A DNA stretch of 64,000 bases from Amyelois transitella. Lineage: Eukaryota > Arthropoda > Insecta > Lepidoptera > Pyralidae. Positions 1 to 11,438 of this stretch are shown here, one piece after another. The stretch is taken from the NCBI RefSeq assembly GCF_032362555.1, contig NC_083515.1, positions 5,615,001-5,679,000 of the forward strand. The letters run 5' to 3'. The notes beneath the pieces were generated by a model. That model did no database searches. It was not told where the DNA came from and saw only the letters and a list, made by a program, of their open reading frames with translations. A program made the position numbers and the translations under genes. Within the stretch, counting starts at the first letter, position 1; the number at the start of each line of letters is the position of its first letter.

Positions 1-17
1 GTGACTATATGTATGGA
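1..17 (+). repeat. 3' tail of the common lepidopteran SINE/RTE-like repeat
   Basis: The first bases (gtgactatatgtatgg) match the tail of a repeat seen many times in this window, which ends in a 'gggatatagacgtgactatatgtatg'-like stretch. Only the tail is present; the body lies off the left edge. Confidence 0.5.
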
Positions 18-123
18 TGAAAAAACAGCATATTTTTGCTATTCATATGTATTTTGAGAATGGATATAATTAAGTAAATTATACGAATACGGGAAATAAC
101 GTTTATTCACAAACATAGCTGCA

Positions 124-411
124 GATGGGTCTAGGCCGAAAGAAACGGATGAAGGTCGCTGTAGAAGTTTCGTGAATAGCTCGAGGTGGAGCGATCGAGT
201 GATTCCGCCGGAACCGCCAGCAATGAATAATGAAGCCCGACTATTAACCGCTATTCAGCGGGATCCCGACAATTACCTTTGTATGGAAAAGAAAGCATTA
301 AATGAACTCTATCTTACACACATTTTCGACATTTTGATCAATAGCCTCGGCGTTTGTTTACATGCTTACTTAATGATATCTTTTATGAGTAATAAACGTG
401 AAATGTAAGAT
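124..411 (+). other. unassigned open reading frame at the left edge
   Basis: The plus strand is open here after a possible acceptor (catagctgcag). The first half, to about position 290, has a protein-like composition rich in Ser, Arg, Pro and Glu; the second half looks like translated AT-rich spacer. I recognise no domain. It could be an exon of an unknown gene, a fossil, or chance; the opposite strand is also open over part of it. From 411 to 1020 I see only AT-rich sequence within the kinesin gene's intron territory. Confidence 0.15.
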
Positions 412-1020
412 ATATTACTTTAAAAAAGCATGAGTTATTCATTGTGTATTTTATGATATCAGATTCAATGTTGTCAAACAGTATTCACGATAAGGTATTT
501 AGTACCCATTTTATGTTACCTTACAAATTGGTACACAGGTCTTTTTATAGTAAATATTTATAATTACCAATTCCTTGATTGACATGCAACTGTAAACATG
601 TAATTAAAAAGTTTGAGTTCAAATGAATAGATATATGACAATGTGAGCAAATACTGCAGCACGTAATTAGCTACAGCTACAATCGATATAATGACCGCCG
701 TAATGGCATGTCACACCCGTCTCACAAAACAATAAACCAGAACTAGTTTTTACAACATTTAATAATTTTCTTTCGCATAACTTTCAAATAGTTAACTAAG
801 TATTCGTTGGAATATATTATTTTGAAAATATAGAAATCATGACATACCTATTAGGTAAGTTAATAAAAAATGTGCAATGAAAATATGATGGATTCCTCTG
901 CCGAATCTAAAGAAACTTTTTTCAAATCAAATTTTAATTAAAAAAATATATATACATAGATATATTGATGTTCTAGAAATAAGGTGCTCTGAATGTTAAA
1001 TTATTTTAAAAGATCAGTAC

Positions 1021-4000
1021 CTCATAAGCATTGGAGTCCTCGCTCTCTGCGATGCTGGTGAAAAGATGACTAAGGGCCCTGGACATGAGGCCGGTCATGG
1101 TGTGGGTCTTTCCGGCGCCGGTGGCTCCATATGCAAACACCGCCCCCGCAAATCCTTTGAGCGTGTTACCCACCAGCGGGGCACAAACTACATCGTACAC
1201 CTCCTCCTACGTACAATTGACATTTGATATAAATTATTTAGAGAGATATGTATATGTGTATAAAACCAATTTTTTAAATCTTGTTATTTTTCTTACATAT
1301 AAAAGTCGTAGGAGGCAGCGTAGTCAGACGGATATAACTTATCTTCAGACATAGACGGCTCATCGCCACAGAGGATATCAACCCGGACGAACTCCAGAAA
1401 AATTATCATTTATTTTCAAAAAAAGAAATTGGTAACATTCGATTTCGGAACAAAAACAATTGATGTAAAAACCAAAGATAATTCACCGTATCTACTAAGC
1501 TATCGATAAAAAAAATATTAACGAGCATTCTGTTCGGCCGGCATACATAACCTTCAAAGTTCAAGAGCTGAAATCAAATCTTTAATATTTGATAGCAACT
1601 GATCTTATCAACGCTGCCGCTAAAATTGCGCAACAGTAACATGTAGCAAGTGACTGTCAGTGACATAATATGAGTAATAATTTTGAAGCGAATATTTACT
1701 CTAGTTCATTATTATGTGAGTGCGTGACGTATACCTGCGTGCTGTCCTCGCCAAAAACGCGGTCGTATACGTAGTGCTTGTCGTTCCCCCGGCGCAGGCG
1801 CAACACGTCGCGCCGACTGTCCGCTTCCTCTTGCAACACCAGCATCTGTCATCATCGGATTATCTTGTGAATAGAGAGAGCAGTGCCCCGAACAGTATGT
1901 ACCAAATTTATTTATTTACAACTTTGCGCTTATAACAAACGGACGCCGAGCCGTCGACGCTCCGTATTTCAAAGCTATGAGAATGAGATTGCATTTATTC
2001 TGAATCGTTTTATATTCAGTTATAGTAAGTACCGAACACATTTTTTTGTTACAATTTATGGAATGATATGCTGTATCAACAGGCAGTTTCTTCCATTAAT
2101 TTACCATTTGCTGTTGTATGTACTTAATATATCAATGTCAGTTAAGGACATTTCCAGTAACAATGTTGTATTAACTGTGTAATAAACATGCAACTTCCTT
2201 TTATTACTTACAGAATTAATTATCATGTCCTACCTACTCTTAAACGTTTCTAACTTTCTAAAAGAGAGCTTGTAAAATATCATAAAATATTTTTTCATAA
2301 CAATTAAGTAGGTATGCAATAACATAACTAGTGTTTAGTAAATATTAATGTTATCTATAAAAATAACAAAATTGTCTCTTTAGTATATCAATTTGTAGGT
2401 CTAAAGTCGAAAGGTCATTTGGTGAATACTTAAACATGAAATCTCGAAAACCGTGTGACTGCCCGCTGTAACTCATAATCGTATTACGTACATAATTATT
2501 CCCCTATATGTAAATTGATACGTAAAAGTTAGTAGTCTGACACAATGAGTCCTAATTTTTTTCCAAAAAAGACTTAAACGATGATGCACTGTATTGTGCC
2601 AAAATACTATATATATAAATATATATATATATATAGAAAGAATTGTTGCCAAAAAATATGCAGTGTCTGTCTGACGCAATAACCACTAAAAATGCTTGTA
2701 AATTGATTTTATAAATTTCTACCTACTTAGAACTACTTACTTCTTACGAAATAAAAAACACAAAATTTGGAACTCAACTTAAACATACCTATTTAAAATG
2801 TCCAGTTACTAAGTACTTACAGTTATCTTTCTTCAGACCTTTTACAAATATTTACACTGAATACAATAAAGACATTTCGATCTCAGAAAGTTGGATAGGG
2901 AATAGTGAGAGTAAAAACCACGGAATATGTTTGCGATGATATTAGAAACCAACACACCTATATACCTATACGCTTTCGAACCAATAATCACTATATTTAT
3001 AAAAAAAAGTCCTACTATTTTCTGTCTGTATAATTGCGCTCAATTCCGAAAGATGTGGGTGCATTTTGTTCCAGTATGAAAACTCCTGAGCTTTGAAAAT
3101 GCAATTGTGAACTTCATTATGAGATGGGAGAAAAAAATTTTGCCAACCTGTTTTTCCACCAACAAATTTTATAGTGCCATGTACCTTATTATTATTAAGT
3201 TAATATTGTACTAATAATCATAGTAGTAACGAACTACCTATCAAAATGCATTTTTAATATGAGTCCTATTAGTACATGATGAGCTTGTAGAAATTATTTA
3301 GTAAAAAATAGTAGACCTATTGAGAAAATAACCTAGGAACTATAAACTGCAAGAAAATTGCAAGTTTTTTCGCTCCCAGACCAAACCAGGTACTTACCTA
3401 CATTTATAGGTAGGAATCTCATTTGTTGCCTTGACTTACATGATGCCAAGTTGATAAATTAAATTGCCTTAGGTATTAGAAATTTAAGAAAGTGAGTAAT
3501 ACCTACCTTTTACATTTTGAAAAATCGATCGCCGTAATATTATTCGACTTCTTTTTCCAAAGGATTGTAAAAAAAAACCTATTACAGGCTAATTTATATG
3601 TTACGAATTGTATCTTACTCTCGAATTTTTCCATACATTCGTTACCACGAGAGTAATAGACGAGAGTAAGTATCTACAATTTTCTTTCTATCGATTTATA
3701 TCTGTATTTTATTAGGAAGGTACTCGTAGGTCAAGTTTTTGAAATTTCGTGTTTTAACAACTATCTAGTTACTGAATTAATAACCTTTCGCTGTACTCAT
3801 TGATATATTTACTTAAAAAAGTTTATGATAAAATGTACAAGAAACGTCATTATATTACATAATTGCTTTGATAGTAAGTACCTTATCGCTGACCACGTGC
3901 ACGATGCGGGGACCTTCATCTGATCTCAGAGGCCGCACGCGCACCGCCACCTGTTACACATAACTAGATTTAAAAAAAGCCGCATTGAAGTGAACCTCAC

Positions 4001-6250
4001 TAGAATAGTCCTGGTTGCGCCGATAAAATTGTAGAAAGGCCGCTAAACTCTGTAAGGATCGGGCCCCATAGGATTGGTCCCGGTTGCGTCGTTACCTCTT
4101 TGGAAAGAAACTCGGGGTCCGCTTTTGACAAAGATAATTCAGGAATGAGTGTGTACATGAAGCGACTTACGACTCTTACTCAGGCCACAAATGATCCATT
4201 TTATTTTCTTTAGTTGAGTGTGTATAATAGAAATATGAGACTTGCTAATTTTCGCTAGCAGCACCACCCTTGTCAAAAGTAGGTACACTAATCGTTTCCT
4301 GTTCCATAGTCCATCTATGTACCTATGCACAAAAGTATTCTACACATTCAATAGTTGCATCAATAGTTTGTTATAATATCATAAATCATAAATAAATATA
4401 TACTGGAATAATAACACAGATTGAGTAGAGGCTAACTAAGAGTAAGTAAGTTTGAGACTTGTGTGACAAGATACTATCTCTACTAGTATGATACCTTATT
4501 TTATAATAAATACTTATAAAGATAAACATCCAAAACCCAGACCAATCAGAAAAAGTTCTTTTCTCATCATGCCCTCGCCGAACCCGGGCCTCCGGTATCA
4601 CAGGCATGCGTACTACCGCTGCGCCACAGAGGCCGTCAAATAATATATTAGTGCCGTTTAGCTTCCGGCACTTCAAAATAGGACACTCCATCTCTTTCCT
4701 ATGGATGTTTTAAAAGGTGGCTCAGGGATAGGCTAATAAACTTGGGATTCCTTTTGTAGGCGATGGGTAAGCAACCTTTCACAATTTGAATCTCAATTCA
4801 GTTTCTCTTTGAGTCTTTCCAAGACTGTCAGCTCTGTCTACCCCGCAAGGGATATAGACTTAACTATATATAGGTGTATTATCTATAATATATTATAACC
4901 TAAATCTAGGAATGGAACCTCAGCTATTATTTCCTAAGAACTCTCACAAAAGTACCTATGGAAAGTAACAATAGTTGCATGCGCTGATAATGTGTGCGTG
5001 CATGCAAAATACAAATTAATCCCACCCTGACCTTAGAATGCTCACTTCACTTCCTATATAAGTGGCAACCTATGTAGAGTCAATTCAAGAGCACGGTTAC
5101 TCTATTTTTGTACACTAGGGATATTTTTGTGCACACAAAACGTCCGGTAAGTAGGTATTACTCAGCAGAGAGAAGATAATATGTAAATAGGTTCAGTATA
5201 CAGGTACTTGTTCGTAAGATTAGAGATCAACGCTTGTAAAAAACTGCAGGCATAACCTTAACTATATGGGAAACGAAATATCCACTTTACCACCACACTA
5301 ACGTCAAAGCTTAATACTTCAAGTAGGAACTCGTATCGGAAACAACAATCCAAGAAAGATTCGCAAGTTTATCGTTTAATGGTCCAAATGCTTATTCCCT
5401 TAGCTGCTGTTTCCGATATCTCTGAGAGTTTAGGTCTGGTTATATTGTAAAGAGCCGAAACCACAAGACATTTAATACCTAACTATATTAATTGACAGTA
5501 GGAACCTAGTGTTATTTAAAACATACGTATTATAGATATTCGAATAAACTGTGAAGCGAAACGGCAACCGTGCTCCTACGACCCATTGCCACTGGGCTGT
5601 TCATCGACAGAACAACTGACTTATTACCGTTACCCAACAGTCTCTTTCATATTAATTATTTGGTATTAATCGAAAAGTTTTAATAATTATTAACATATAC
5701 GTAAAATATAATCACGTCGAAATCCCTTGCAGCAGGTAGACAGAGCCAATAGTCTTCAAAAGACTGAAAGGCCACGTTTGTTTAGGCGCATTAGGGCTAA
5801 TTCTCATTACGACACCCGACTCGCTAATGGGCCACTTCTCAGTTCAGCTGTTTGGCTTGATAGAATTGAGATTCAAATAGTGACAGGTTGCTAGTCCATC
5901 GCCTAAACGAAGAATCCTAAGTATATAAGCCTATCCCTTAGTCGCCTTTTACGATATACATGGGAAAGAGACGTAGTGGTACTATTCTAATTAATTTAAA
6001 ATTATTTCTAATAATTGAACTAATTATATATCTATTCGGTAGTCAATGAAGATATTATACCTAATTATCTGCTATTAGGTACATAAGTAATTCAATTCTC
6101 CTAATTTTTACTGGGCATCACACAATTTTTTTATAATTTTGTTAGGTGAAAGTTTTAGATTTTGATTCATAAGTTACTTACAATCAGCTTTTCTTCGGTG
6201 ACAGCGCGTAAACCATGATGTTTATCGGGAGTAGGCAGACTTTGAGTCAT
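1021..6250 (-). CDS. kinesin-8 (KIF19-like) motor protein, N-terminal exons
   Basis: Four coding exons can be joined: 6182-6250 (23 codons, start at 6250), 3882-3950 (23), 1735-1845 (37) and 1021-1206 (62). All junctions are phase 0 with GT-AG borders; the last donor leads to exons left of the window. The product begins MTQSLPTPDKHHGLRAV, then the first motor strand VAVRVRPL, then the P-loop GATGAGKTHTM. 'YDRVF...STQEEVYDVV' and 'GFAGAVFAYGATGAGK' fit kinesin-8 motors. The region before the P-loop (DKMLVLQEE) is closer to KIF19 than to KIF18 in my reading. Kinesin-8s are plus-end-directed, microtubule-depolymerising motors. Oddity: after THTMTG the chain runs directly into LMSRALSHLF, lacking the few residues (usually ending in PG) that most kinesins have there. 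Subfamily assignment is an inference from about 145 residues. Confidence 0.88.
1310..1395 (-). pseudogene. coding-like fragment inside a kinesin intron
   Basis: On the minus strand one frame reads LEFVRVDILCGDEPS, then MSEDKLYPSDYAASYDFY before a stop. It sits between kinesin exons 3 and 4, but those join perfectly in phase without it, and its length would break the frame. Composition is coding-like and richer in G+C than the flanks. I do not recognise the source; a transposon relic or a fragment of another gene is most likely. Confidence 0.3.
1846..3881. other. AT-rich kinesin intron
   Basis: No exon was recognised. It contains an (AT)n stretch at about 2607-2635 and a small clustered repeat at 3610-3668, in which 'cttactctcg' is followed by two inverted copies (cgagagtaa and cgagagtaag). 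Confidence 0.5.
2607..2635. repeat. (AT)n microsatellite
   Basis: Near-pure AT dinucleotide run with one interruption, inside a kinesin intron. Confidence 0.9.
4385..4635 (-). mobile_element. tRNA-headed SINE
   Basis: Read on the minus strand, the element opens with a tRNA-like head: GGCCTCTGTGGCGCAGCGGT (box A-like), then CCGGAGGCCCGGGTTCG, where box B would be. The B box has decayed after GGGTTCG. The body continues with 'gattggtctgggttttggat' and ends in a TAAAT-rich tail near 4385. The head supports a tRNA-derived pol III SINE; the body matches a SINE type I know from Lepidoptera. It lies in the long kinesin intron, in the same orientation as the gene. A fragment of the same body occurs at about 10685-10735. 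Confidence 0.75.
4677..4876 (+). repeat. lepidopteran SINE/RTE-like tail repeat
   Basis: Near-full copy of the family whose best copy here is 48511-48737. It runs from the 'actccatctctttcc' head through 'gggataggctaataaacttg' to 'ggctctgtctaccccgcaag' and 'gatatagact'. It is one of more than a dozen copies or fragments in both orientations. Confidence 0.7.
5709..5988 (-). repeat. lepidopteran SINE/RTE-like tail repeat, interrupted
   Basis: Minus-strand copy of the same family, starting 'atcacgtcgaaatccc' and ending near 'tgggaaagagacgtagtgg'. About 65 bp of unrelated sequence (about 5785-5850) interrupts it between 'aggccacgtt' and 'cagctgtttggctt'. Confidence 0.65.
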
Positions 6251-7083
6251 CGCATCACTTTTTGAAGCCGTCTAAGCAGCAACTTTACTCTTACTGCACT
6301 TTTAAACTGTCACCATAAAACACCGGCCCAATACAAACTCTATTAATTTACAATACGTAAAACAATCAATCATTCTGAACGATTACACAACTGAGTAATT
6401 TGGGTTAGACTTTGAAATAAAAGAGAAATGCGTCAACATGTTTGGCATGGTAATTACATAAAGGTGAAGCAAGCCGGTCTTCGCCCTCGTCTTCACGTGG
6501 ACTGAGCATTGGTCAAAATACAACATTTTACTTTGAACGGTCGCTGGGGCAACGGTTAATCACCACAAATGAAAATTTCATGCGCTGTTCAGTGGCCCAT
6601 GGTAATGGCGCCGAAATACGTTGTTATAATATATTAAAACTTAATCTATATTGTTGGCCGTATTGTTTCCGATGCAGAAGAATATTAGCACCTTACTGTG
6701 GATATCGTAGACGGCGACTAAAGGAAAAATACCTCACAATTCCTTGTAGGGGTATAAAAAGCCAACAGCCTCGAAAAGATTGGAAGGCCACATTCAGCTG
6801 GCTTCATGATAGAATTGACATTAAGATTTTTGCTTATCATAATCCAAAGTTTTTTAGCATTTCCATTATTTAGATTTTACAATCTCACGGGTAGACAAGC
6901 AGCTAGTAGCACACACTTACTAACTTGGTTTTATTTTCGATTAACAATTTCGCTAAACATCAATTATTTTAATCTAGCCCAACCAAGGAAAAAACGTGTA
7001 GCGCATTAAATTCGGAGTGGCGTCAAACTAAGTTCTACTTTTGGGGATCATACTGTTGCATTTACGTACATAAAATAAAACAA
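6251..7083. other. spacer between kinesin and ELP6, with repeat mosaic
   Basis: Upstream region of the kinesin gene and downstream region of ELP6. At about 6690-6850, pieces of the SINE/RTE-like repeat occur in both orientations: a plus-strand 'gatatcgtagacggcgacta' piece next to a minus-strand 'ccttgtaggggtat' to 'gatagaattgaca' piece. No gene was recognised. Confidence 0.5.
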
Positions 7084-7089
7084 TTTATT
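7084..7089 (-). terminator. ELP6 polyadenylation signal
   Basis: TTTATT on plus, that is AATAAA on minus, 45 bp beyond the ELP6 stop codon. It is the nearest canonical signal. Confidence 0.6.
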
Positions 7090-7133
7090 TTTATATGTCA
7101 TTCATTCCTTATATTTAAAAAAAAATATTTGAT

Positions 7134-7877
7134 TTAAACAGTACCTGGTGCCAATAATTTAACGCCTCTATCAAACAACTTGAAGAGATATTTATTTGAT
7201 TTCAAATTAGAAAATAAATGGTCGGGTTCGAATTTTTTGCCAATATATTTTATTGTGAGGTGTCCAGATACATCAGTACTCCATCCCGATGGTAAATTTT
7301 CTACTTCCAGAAGTAAATCAGATTTATGAGACAGAAGATTCGCTATCACATTTGAAACATCGTCATCGCTTGCAACGTTACAATGAAAAATTACAAATGA
7401 TTTGCTATTATTACTTCTAGCTTTTTTGACAATTTCTTTACAAAATAAATTCACATCTCTTACATTATAATCCATGTCAAATAAATGTGTGATGCCATCC
7501 AAAATTATGTTTACAGTTTCGTATTTGTCTTGCATTTGAGTCATTATTTCAGTTACTTTTGTTATAAAATTATCAATGGACCCATTTTTATCATTTATTA
7601 GATAATCAGCATATTCGTGACCTAAATCGCAGAACTTAATCAATTCAGAGTCAATGTGTTTCTGTAAGCTGTAATTCATTTTTATACCAACGTTTTGATA
7701 ATGTGACAACGAGTTGTGAGCCGATACTAAAACAACAGCAGATTTATTTTTAATGCAATGGCTCAGAATACAACTGATAATGAATGAACTGTCGCAGTTC
7801 ATAATCTCCTTTACGGTTATAACTCTTCCTGAAAATCCATTTTCTAACTGTAGCAATGACACGATATCTGTAGCCAT
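7134..7877 (-). CDS. ELP6: Elongator complex protein 6
   Basis: A single coding exon of 247 residues begins MATDIVSLLQLENGF and ends FKLFDRGVKLLAPGTV. The C-terminal 'DRGV' block, the VSAHNSLSHYQNVG segment after strand 2 and the overall length (human about 266) fit ELP6. ELP6 is a RecA-fold protein lacking the canonical Walker A lysine that forms the Elp4-5-6 hexamer. The complex assists Elongator in modifying wobble uridines of tRNA. The start was set at 7877 because a splice acceptor (CATTTCAG) lies one base upstream of the ATG. A 62-bp 5'UTR intron spans 7879-7940 with a GTAAGT donor, so the in-frame ATG further upstream (7949) would be removed by splicing. AATAAA follows 45 bp after the stop. 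Divergent in sequence but convincing. Confidence 0.87.
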   Translation of the reverse strand: MATDIVSLLQLENGFSGRVITVKEIMNCDSSFIISCILSHCIKNKSAVVLVSAHNSLSHYQNVGIKMNYSLQKHIDSELIKFCDLGHEYADYLINDKNGSIDNFITKVTEIMTQMQDKYETVNIILDGITHLFDMDYNVRDVNLFCKEIVKKARSNNSKSFVIFHCNVASDDDVSNVIANLLSHKSDLLLEVENLPSGWSTDVSGHLTIKYIGKKFEPDHLFSNLKSNKYLFKLFDRGVKLLAPGTV

Positions 7878-7940
7878 TCTGAAATGAAAATGTAATGATT
7901 TTAAATATGTTTTGCGGTACGAATATTTATATCTACTTAC

Positions 7941-8563
7941 TAATATCACATTTCCATTATCTTAAGCTCTTATCTATCATATACGATACGTTAATCAATA
8001 AAGTGTGTGTGTGCGAAGCATGTAATGAGAGTGATGATATGGAAGTAGTTTCATGCATCAGGAATAATTTGCAAGGGCTGGACGTAGCAAGTGAAGGCTT
8101 ATTAATCCTTTCTTGTTTGTGCCTTCTGAAGCTAAGTAAGTATTTCATAACTCAAAGCTCACTAAAGAGTGCATTTTCGCAAAAGATAGGGATGACAAAA
8201 TAAGTATGAATAAACCATTATCTTATCGCTGAAATCATATTTTATAAGTAGTTTGGTCGATCAATTTAATGGTGTTCAATGGTTGGCAACATGTCTGAAG
8301 CGATCAATTCCGTAGGTAGGTATATTTTCGCGTTTGTATCCAGCGGTTGAGTGGTTCCTCTTCCGCAGAGGACAGACGACTGTCGTAATTTTTTTCTAAA
8401 TTTCTCTAGTCTTAGATCGCACATCGTATTGTCATCTCCGAACTGAACTTCATAATACTACGCCCATTACGAAAATGCCAGCCAGGATCATCAATACATT
8501 TCGATGTCTTAAAATAAAAATAATATGGTCTGTTGGGACCGACCATATATGTATGTATATAGA
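7941..8563. other. ELP6 5'UTR exon and promoter region
   Basis: The GTAAGT donor at 7935-7940 marks the 3' end of a non-coding first exon of ELP6 that extends up from 7941. Short open frames on both strands here look fortuitous. No TATA box or other promoter element can be named with confidence. Confidence 0.4.
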
Positions 8564-8588
8564 CCCACTTTAATTTTCGTAAAGTGGG
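8564..8588. repeat. short perfect hairpin
   Basis: cccacttta and taaagtggg form a 9-bp stem around a 7-base loop (attttcg). It lies between ELP6 and a repeat fragment. Function unknown; probably a transposon remnant. Confidence 0.5.
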
Positions 8589-8650
8589 CTTTACGAACAT
8601 TAAAGACCCATGATCCTTAACAAAAACAAGTACAAGATTTGCTATACACC

Positions 8651-8806
8651 TACCTACACACACACACAGTTTCGTCTATATCCCTTGCAGGGTCGACAGA
8701 GCCACCAGTCTTGAAAGGACTGATAGACCACAATCAGTTGTTTGGCTTAATTATAGAATTGTGTTTCAAATATAGACAGGTTGCTAGTCCATCGCCTAAA
8801 AAAATA
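8651..8806 (-). repeat. lepidopteran SINE/RTE-like tail repeat
   Basis: Minus-strand copy with 'cgtctatatcccttgcaggg', 'tgtttggcttaattatagaa' and 'gacaggttgctagtccatcg'. It is preceded by an (AC)n run. Confidence 0.7.
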
Positions 8807-9170
8807 TATGCTTACACACCTACCTGTCTGCTTAATAAGGTTAGTTTTCGTAAGCTTTAAATTCTAACTTTTTGGGCTAATTCTAATTAGAAGAGGTAAA
8901 AGTTAGCTGAGTATGAAACAAAATACTATACCTTACTTTGTTTCAAGGTAAGGTAGGTTAAGGTAGGTAGTAGACCTTTAGACATAGACGTAGAAAAAAG
9001 GTGGACATAGTGTAAAATAATCTATAACGCTTATACATATGTATATGGGCATTTTCATTATTTTAACCGGTCGCAAATAAACTTCGATTTTCGATTCGAT
9101 TCAAACTTGCATTTTATATAATTATTAGTCCAGTTATTATATTTTCTGTAAAATTAAAGACGTCCTGGCA

Positions 9171-9327
9171 AAGGGTCAAGTCAAGAGTACCCGAAACCGC
9201 CGAGCTTGCATGAAGAGAGTTATGAATGTGGATGAAGCGAAGGAAGTATGTAGAGGTCGTGGCAACTGGAAAGATGTAGTCTCAGCCTACCCCTCCAGGA
9301 AAGAGGCGTGATTTTATGTATGTAAAT
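9171..9327 (+). mobile_element. RTE-type LINE 3' tail
   Basis: Contains 'cgagcttgcatgaagagagt', 'gaatgtggatgaagcgaagg' and 'ctacccctccaggaaagagg', then 'cgtgattttatgtatgta'. I recognise this as the 3' end of lepidopteran RTE elements, which end in short GTAT-type repeats. It lies upstream of the RT relic at 9366, so the two come from separate insertions. Minus-strand tails of the same type occur at 43388-43475, 51960-52080 and 53443-53545. Confidence 0.7.
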
Positions 9328-9365
9328 AATAAAAATATTAAAAGCCGATGTGATTTAATATTAAA

Positions 9366-9825
9366 ATATTGGATGCCCAAGCAGGATTTCTAAAGTGAAT
9401 AGGATGTACGGATCAGGTCTTTTCATTGTGATGCCTAGCAGAAAAGATTTGGAACAAGGGCCAGAAAGTATATTGCTCATTCGTGGATCTTGAAAAGGCC
9501 TATGAAAGAGTAGATTGGAATGAATTATGGTCAGCACTAGGTATGCATGGAGTGAGCAGTTCCTTGATATGAGCACTGAAATATTTATATAAGGATTCAA
9601 GTGCTTGTGTACGGATTAACGGGATGCACACTGAATTGTTCAATCAAGAAAGGTGGCAGACAGAGATGTGTTGAGTCACCGTGGCTCAATATATTCATGG
9701 ATAGTTGTTTGACAGATTTGAAAGAGTCTGAAAGTGGTTTAAGGATGAATGAGTTACTCGTCAAATGTTTTCCCTATGCTGACGATCAGATTATACTAGC
9801 ATCATCGGTGGAAGAGTTACAGTAA
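9366..9825 (+). pseudogene. RTE-type reverse transcriptase relic
   Basis: Broken plus-strand frames carry RT motif A-like 'DLEKAYERVDWNELW', then 'ALKYLYKDSSACVRING', and finish with the catalytic box as 'YADDQIILASSVEELQ'. Several in-frame stops and shifts interrupt it, so it is dead. The motif spacing and wording fit RTE elements. Confidence 0.75.
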
Positions 9826-11438
9826 TACATACAACACTACTTTTCTGCATTTAATTAAAAATGCCGTCACTAGTCTGTCATGTCTGGTGGGACCAAAATT
9901 TTGCATTCCAGGATTTAAAATTAAATTCTAATTGCTAAAATAATATATTCAATTGAAGAATATACTTTAATATTCAGAAAAGATACAAAAAATATAAAGT
10001 AGGTAAATTTGTTGAAAAATAAAAGTTAAGTTATATTGTGGACTAGCTGTGCTCATAGTTATTTTGGGCATCATTGAAGCCCGTAGGATGAATAATTTTC
10101 ATTTTTTTTTTCACATTCTTTATTATTTATTAGCTCATTATAATTACAGTATAGTGGAGAGACCAACCTCTTTAGAGTTTAAGAGGTTTCTTCTTCTAAC
10201 TTCATCTTTGAATTGATTCTATTTTTTATATATTTTGTTTTTATCTTTCATGTCATGTCTGTACTTCTTATCTAATATGTAACTTAAAATAAAATATCTT
10301 TTATTTTACCGAGTGCTCCGTTTTAAATTAAACCACTACTCTGTTAAATTAGTATATCTCGAATCTGAACCTAGAGGTATACTAATATGCAGCATGATGT
10401 TATATAGCCTAAAGCCTTCCTCAATAAATGGTCTATTCAACACAAAGTTCCTGAGATTAGCGCGTTCAATCAAATAAACAAATTCTTCAGCTTTATAATA
10501 TTAGTATAGATGTTGATTTCGGAACATCCAAATTTGGCACACCTTGAAACTATTTCATTTTGTTTCAATTTTTGTATTCCAATTAAATACATTATTAAAA
10601 TTGTAGTTTGATAGTTATGTTATAAATATATAGAAAAAATTCTTGTTGATTTGAGGACAGCTGAAAAATTAAGCCGGCATACATATAGATAAACGTCCAA
10701 TACCCAGGTCAATCATAAAAAGTTGGTTTATGCATTCATTCAGCATGCAATGATATATAATTTATTGTAATTGTATAACTGAAGCACCCCAAAATTGAAT
10801 CATAATAAATCAAAGTAAAAAGAACGAAATAAACATAAAAAACAATTTGTTTACTTACGTTTATAGGTTATGCACGTAAAAAATATGTACCTACAAAAAA
10901 ATTGCCTAAAATTTTAACTTAATAACTATGTCTCGGTGAAAAAATGCATTTAATTAGCATTTCACCAATTTCACGAATAATTTTGACATAGTAAGTAATC
11001 TGTACAATAATATAACGTATTGGTGTTGGTGAAAATCAATCCCACTGCAAAGAAAGAGTAATGTTTCGTTCGAAAGTTAATTACCTACTGTCAATGTCAA
11101 CAATATGATGATTATCTGGTCTTGTCAATGTCAGTCAAGCAGACGGCAGATTCACATTACAGCAGTTTAGGGCCGCACACATTCGGAGTTTCGCACAGAT
11201 AATTGAATTTGACTTGTTTGTACTGCAAACTGAAAAATTAGAAATGCAAGCAAACATTTCGCTTTTTGTTAAATAAAATCTGTGCGTAACATTTTTGTAT
11301 TGAATCGTAACTTACAGTTTGATTGGAAATAATACAGTGACACTTTTGTCATTAGTTTCATTGCTGCATTTAATTTCATAAAAAGTGCGATTTCTGATGT
11401 TAAATAGGTGCTTTTAATCCTTGTAACAAATACGTATT
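9826..11438. other. AT-rich spacer before the dicarboxylate carrier
   Basis: No gene was recognised. A fragment of the tRNA-SINE body lies at about 10685-10735 ('gtccaatacccaggtcaat'). The last few hundred bases probably hold the promoter and 5'UTR of the transcript containing the exon at 11439. Confidence 0.4.

Noticed and set aside
4555-4635. Functional tRNA gene
   Set aside because: The tRNA-like head continues into a SINE body, the B box is decayed and no acceptor stem can be closed.
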